From NCBI GenBank assembly GCA_902783795.1, contig CACZSO010000144.1, forward strand, positions 1 through 7,952: a stretch of 7,952 nt of DNA, given 5' to 3'. Position numbers and translations under genes: made by a program. The notes below the pieces were generated by a model that worked only from the letters and a program-made list of their open reading frames with translations, ran no database searches and was not told the origin of the DNA. The stretch's first letter is position 1. Each line of letters opens with the position of its first letter. Positions 5,418 to 7,952 of this stretch are shown one piece after another. The DNA is from an uncultured Eubacteriales bacterium (lineage in GTDB: Bacteria > Bacillota > Clostridia > Lachnospirales > Lachnospiraceae).

Positions 5418-7418
5418 TCATTTTCCTAAAATACTCTGAACCATATCGTCTTCCGGCTCTATGGAGACCAGTTCCAGATTCACAGCCGCACTGCTATCTC
5501 CGCGGATCAGGTCGAAGGCCACATACTTTTTCAGCTCTTCGTTAAAATACAGGAAGGGTTTATAAGAGCCGAACCGTTCAGGGTTCGTATAGTAGTATCC
5601 TTCATCTTCCAGCCGGGCCACATAAGTATCCAGGAAGGCTTCCGCCTCTTCCGTGCTGCCGTACAGCTGATATAATTCCAGGAAAAGACCGTGAAATCCC
5701 ATCTTTTCATACTGGAAGCGGGTATGGTTCCTGCCGGTGGTATCTTCTCCCATCTCTATCTCCGGAATACCGGCATCGCGGATCAATATGCGGGCTTCTT
5801 CCGGTGTGATATACGTCTCATTCTTAAATTCCAGCGTCACCGTCTTTTCTTCTTCATTAAACGTGTACCGGAATATACGGAAGCCATTGGCTTTTTCATA
5901 CCGTCCGCCCTCTGATTCAGGGGTATAAGTCTGGCTGTAACCTAAGTCCAGAAGCTTGTTTCCGTAAGCTTCCAGATAAGCTTTTGCTTCCCCCAGGTCT
6001 TTGTATGTCAGCTTAAAGGGCATATAAAGGGCATAATTAAAGAAGTAGATCCAGCCTTCACTCCTCTGGGCTGAAATATCCACCGCATTAAACCCACTCA
6101 GATTTTCTGTGTCTTCTAACGCGGCAAATTCGTATTTCTGAAGGACCTCGTTGATAGCTTCCCGTCCTTCATAAACCGGGTTTTCATAATACAGCCCGCC
6201 TTCCAGCACAAAGCCGTCATCATAGTACGGATACAGCTCTGCAAAGCAGCGGTATGCTTCTCTTAAGGGAAGCCGGTACACGGTCATACTGCTTCCGTCC
6301 TCGGCAGTCTCCGAAACTTCCTGATACCCCTTTTCCTTAAGCAGGGCTATATAATCTTCCACATCCTGTTCAAAAGCGTGGGTATCTGTCAGCCTGATCT
6401 CACTGTATTTTTGGTAAGCCTCATCATCAAAGATCAGGGCGTAACTGGCAAAAGCCGGGAAGGGGACCGTATCTCTCCCGTATCCTCTCATGAATACCAG
6501 GTCCAGATCGCTTTCATCATCTTCATTCCAGTCGGCCCTTCTTTCCGGATATACCGGACTGTTCAGCCATTCTTCCACGTCTGGGTCACTTTCCGCCGTG
6601 CCGAACTGAAGGGTCAGATCCAGATCGTCATAATGGTACATCCCGCTGGCGTCATCCACTTCCGCGGTGAAACGTACGGATGTGGGATCTGCTGCATCCA
6701 GCTTCATATGGACTTCCTGGACCAGCTGCAGTACTTTTTCCTGATATCCGCAGAGGCTCATCAGGGTCAGCTTCACATTCTCGTCATTGGAAGTAAACTC
6801 CAGCGGATCATCCACATTATTATAAAACAGTTCGAACATATTGCCGCCGCAGAGGGTGATCCAGTTATTGGGAAGGATCTTCTTCAGCGCATCCACCGCA
6901 TTTCCGGGCGTCATGAACTTAATATCGTACAGTTCATCTTCATAGATCTCGGCCCGGAAGGTCTCGTTATTCAGGGTCATGACCGCATATCCGCTGCGTC
7001 TATCTGCATCATTGATCAAGGTGACCTGATCGGCAGAGACCACGGAAGTCTTGATATATTTTTTGACATCGGCCACGTAGTTGCAGGCTTCCAGCTTCTT
7101 AACGAAGTTCTCCATGGTTATATCTGAAGTGATCTCTTCAGGTTCCGTGCCGGTATCCGATGTGGCTTCTGCCGTATCTTCTGTCTCCGAAGTTTCTGCT
7201 TCGCTGCCCGGTTCAGTCTCACTCCCGGGTTCTGTCTTACTTACTGGTTCCGTTTCAGTACGTGTTTCTGTACGGCTGGGCAGAGTTTCGCTGCTCTTTG
7301 TGACAGCCGGTTCTGAGGTTTGATTCGGTTTGCTCAGTTCCACGGTGCCTCCGCCGGAACAGGAGGCTGCCAGCAGGCAGATGATCATTAAAACTGCAAT
7401 GATTCTGATTTTTTTCAT
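5418..7418 (-). CDS. Large lipoprotein of unknown function with repeated modules
   Basis: I do not recognise the family. The 666 residues begin with a lipoprotein signal: MKKIR, a hydrophobic core and the lipobox LAASC, with Cys20 as the predicted lipid-modified residue, then SGGG. Residues 28-100 form a low-complexity linker rich in Thr, Glu, Ser and Pro, with three tandem TEP(V/G)S(K/E) units. The rest is a globular, acidic region. At least three stretches look alike: an acidic amphipathic helix, then L.D/E.GY, then aromatic beta strands (about 350-400, 476-532 and 588-650); VKKLEACNY (106-114) may be a fourth. This suggests duplicated domains anchored outside the membrane, possibly for ligand binding. 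No enzyme motif was seen. The ATG has AAGGAGA 5-6 nt upstream and a good promoter at 7568-7595. The esterase gene follows. Confidence 0.85.
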   Translation of the reverse strand: MKKIRIIAVLMIICLLAASCSGGGTVELSKPNQTSEPAVTKSSETLPSRTETRTETEPVSKTEPGSETEPGSEAETSETEDTAEATSDTGTEPEEITSDITMENFVKKLEACNYVADVKKYIKTSVVSADQVTLINDADRRSGYAVMTLNNETFRAEIYEDELYDIKFMTPGNAVDALKKILPNNWITLCGGNMFELFYNNVDDPLEFTSNDENVKLTLMSLCGYQEKVLQLVQEVHMKLDAADPTSVRFTAEVDDASGMYHYDDLDLTLQFGTAESDPDVEEWLNSPVYPERRADWNEDDESDLDLVFMRGYGRDTVPFPAFASYALIFDDEAYQKYSEIRLTDTHAFEQDVEDYIALLKEKGYQEVSETAEDGSSMTVYRLPLREAYRCFAELYPYYDDGFVLEGGLYYENPVYEGREAINEVLQKYEFAALEDTENLSGFNAVDISAQRSEGWIYFFNYALYMPFKLTYKDLGEAKAYLEAYGNKLLDLGYSQTYTPESEGGRYEKANGFRIFRYTFNEEEKTVTLEFKNETYITPEEARILIRDAGIPEIEMGEDTTGRNHTRFQYEKMGFHGLFLELYQLYGSTEEAEAFLDTYVARLEDEGYYYTNPERFGSYKPFLYFNEELKKYVAFDLIRGDSSAAVNLELVSIEPEDDMVQSILGK
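7200..7253 (-). repeat. Three tandem 18-bp units in the lipoprotein linker
   Basis: Residues 56-73 read TEPVSK, TEPGSE, TEPGSE, encoded by three consecutive 18-bp units that differ mainly at third positions. The linker is likely to vary in length between strains by slippage. It serves to hold the globular part away from the membrane. Confidence 0.75.
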
Positions 7419-7423
7419 GTGTT

Positions 7424-7430
7424 TCTCCTT
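7424..7430 (-). promoter_or_regulatory. Ribosome binding site of the lipoprotein gene
   Basis: AAGGAGA on the minus strand, 5 nt before the ATG at 7418. It supports this start, which also gives a well-formed lipoprotein signal peptide. Confidence 0.75.
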
Positions 7431-7567
7431 AAATCTTTTTAATACCTGATTCCTTTATCATTTTCTCAGAATACATCTGTCTCTTCTTCTGGGTCCCTGC
7501 GCCTCCCCGCGGGAATCTCCAGCCCGTTCGTCAGTTTTATCATTACTATAACCTATTCTCACTTCCT

Positions 7568-7595
7568 ATTGTAACCGGCAGCAGATAAAAGTCAA
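7568..7595 (-). promoter_or_regulatory. Sigma-A-type promoter of the lipoprotein gene
   Basis: On the minus strand TTGACT (7595-7590) and TACAAT (7573-7568) are separated by 16 bp, each matching five of six consensus bases. Predicted transcription starts near 7561, giving a leader of about 140 nt. The leader includes the C/G-rich CCCGCGGG palindrome (7507-7514). Confidence 0.7.
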
Positions 7596-7617
7596 GCTGT
7601 CTCTTCAAGGATACTTC

Positions 7618-7646
7618 TTCCTATTTCGACCCTGATCTAGTATAAT
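7618..7646 (+). promoter_or_regulatory. Promoter of the enolase-superfamily gene
   Basis: A perfect TATAAT at 7641-7646 with a poor -35 (TTCCTA at 7618-7623, 17-bp spacing). It is oriented toward the plus-strand gene and would start transcription near 7653, about 64 nt before the ATG. The weak -35 suggests control by a regulator. Confidence 0.55.
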
Positions 7647-7655
7647 AGACATAAG

Positions 7656-7676
7656 GATCTTTCTGACAGATCAGAA
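7656..7676. promoter_or_regulatory. Operator-like inverted repeat at the transcription start
   Basis: TTCTGA-N4-TCAGAA (7661-7676) is a perfect 6-bp-arm inverted repeat, overlapped by GATCT-N7-AGATC (7656-7672). It covers positions just after the predicted start site, a usual repressor location for a catabolic gene. The regulator (for example a GntR- or LacI-type protein) is not in the window. Confidence 0.45.
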
Positions 7677-7716
7677 TTTCAGACGGGGAAGATACTGAAA
7701 AACGGGAAGTGTATAC

Positions 7717-7952
7717 ATGAAGATCAGTAAAATAGAAGTGATGGCACTGGAAAAAGACCTGGGATGCGGCGGTTCCCGCCCCATCATCGTCAGGATCTAT
7801 ACGGACGAAGGCCTCTGGGGGACCGGTGAAGCCGGTGTAGCCATAGGCAGCGGATCCCGGGGCGCTTTTGAAGTGTTAAAGGATTTTGCGCCTATGATCC
7901 GGGGTATGGATCCGCTGGCCCATGAAGTGATCTGGGAAAAGCTGTTCAAAAC
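7717..7952 (+). CDS. Mandelate racemase / muconate lactonizing enzyme family protein, N-terminal part
   Basis: The 78 visible residues form the N-terminal capping domain of the enolase superfamily. MKISKIEVMAL is the first strand, RPIIVRIYTDEGLWGTGEAG (about 22-41) is the hallmark strand-turn-strand, and a helix region follows with DFAPMIRGMDPLAHEVIWEKLF (57-77). In this family the cap closes over a metal-dependent TIM barrel that removes the alpha proton of a carboxylate. The layout is most like sugar-acid dehydratases (galactonate or related), but the metal-binding and catalytic residues lie beyond the window, so the substrate is open. The ATG follows a modest GGGAAG site. An upstream in-frame TGA at 7696-7698 rules out a longer start. 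It is divergent from the lipoprotein gene and has its own promoter and operator-like site. Confidence 0.85.
   Translation, partial: MKISKIEVMALEKDLGCGGSRPIIVRIYTDEGLWGTGEAGVAIGSGSRGAFEVLKDFAPMIRGMDPLAHEVIWEKLFK

Noticed and set aside
6378..7127. 249-codon open frame on the plus strand
   Set aside because: It is antisense to the lipoprotein gene, rich in Ile and His as expected from a reverse reading, and lacks a start signal.

Overview
The window looks like chromosomal DNA from a gut-type Clostridia, most likely Lachnospiraceae. GC content looks intermediate by eye. Shine-Dalgarno sites are strong (AGGAGG or AAGGAG), export signals are Gram-positive in style, and a C-terminally anchored surface-type protein is present. 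I cannot place it to genus.

Layout by position. (1) 1-1374, minus strand: the end of a two-gene unit. A SIS-domain deglycase of the FrlB type is followed 18 bp downstream by a PfkB sugar kinase of the FrlD type, which the window edge cuts. The kinase phosphorylates an Amadori compound such as fructoselysine. The deglycase splits the 6-phosphate into glucose 6-phosphate and the free amine. (2) 1375-1852: about 480 bp with no gene. It holds several inverted repeats and a possible minus-strand promoter, so the frl pair may have a long leader of about 310 nt. (3) 1853-4084 (or 4105), minus strand: a large unrecognised membrane-anchored surface protein. Its best start, an ATG with a good ribosome binding site, is followed by an in-frame TAA at codon 6, inside what would otherwise be a normal signal peptide. 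(4) 4106-4570: no gene. It holds the promoter of the surface protein gene, a structured stretch with a weak tRNA 3'-half resemblance, and a strong bidirectional terminator. (5) 4571-5356, minus strand: an alpha/beta-hydrolase esterase with a complete catalytic triad. (6) 5418-7418, minus strand: a large lipoprotein of unknown function with a Thr/Glu/Ser/Pro linker and similar helix-GY-strand modules. (7) 7419-7716: a divergent intergenic region with a promoter on each strand. (8) 7717-7952, plus strand: the N-terminal part of an enolase-superfamily sugar-acid dehydratase-like protein, cut by the window edge.

The edges carry carbohydrate catabolism (Amadori compounds; probably sugar acids). 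The centre carries exported or membrane proteins of unknown role. I see no CRISPR array, insertion sequence, rRNA or complete tRNA. The points most worth checking are the nonsense codon in the signal peptide of the surface protein gene, and the identity of the two large unrecognised exported proteins.
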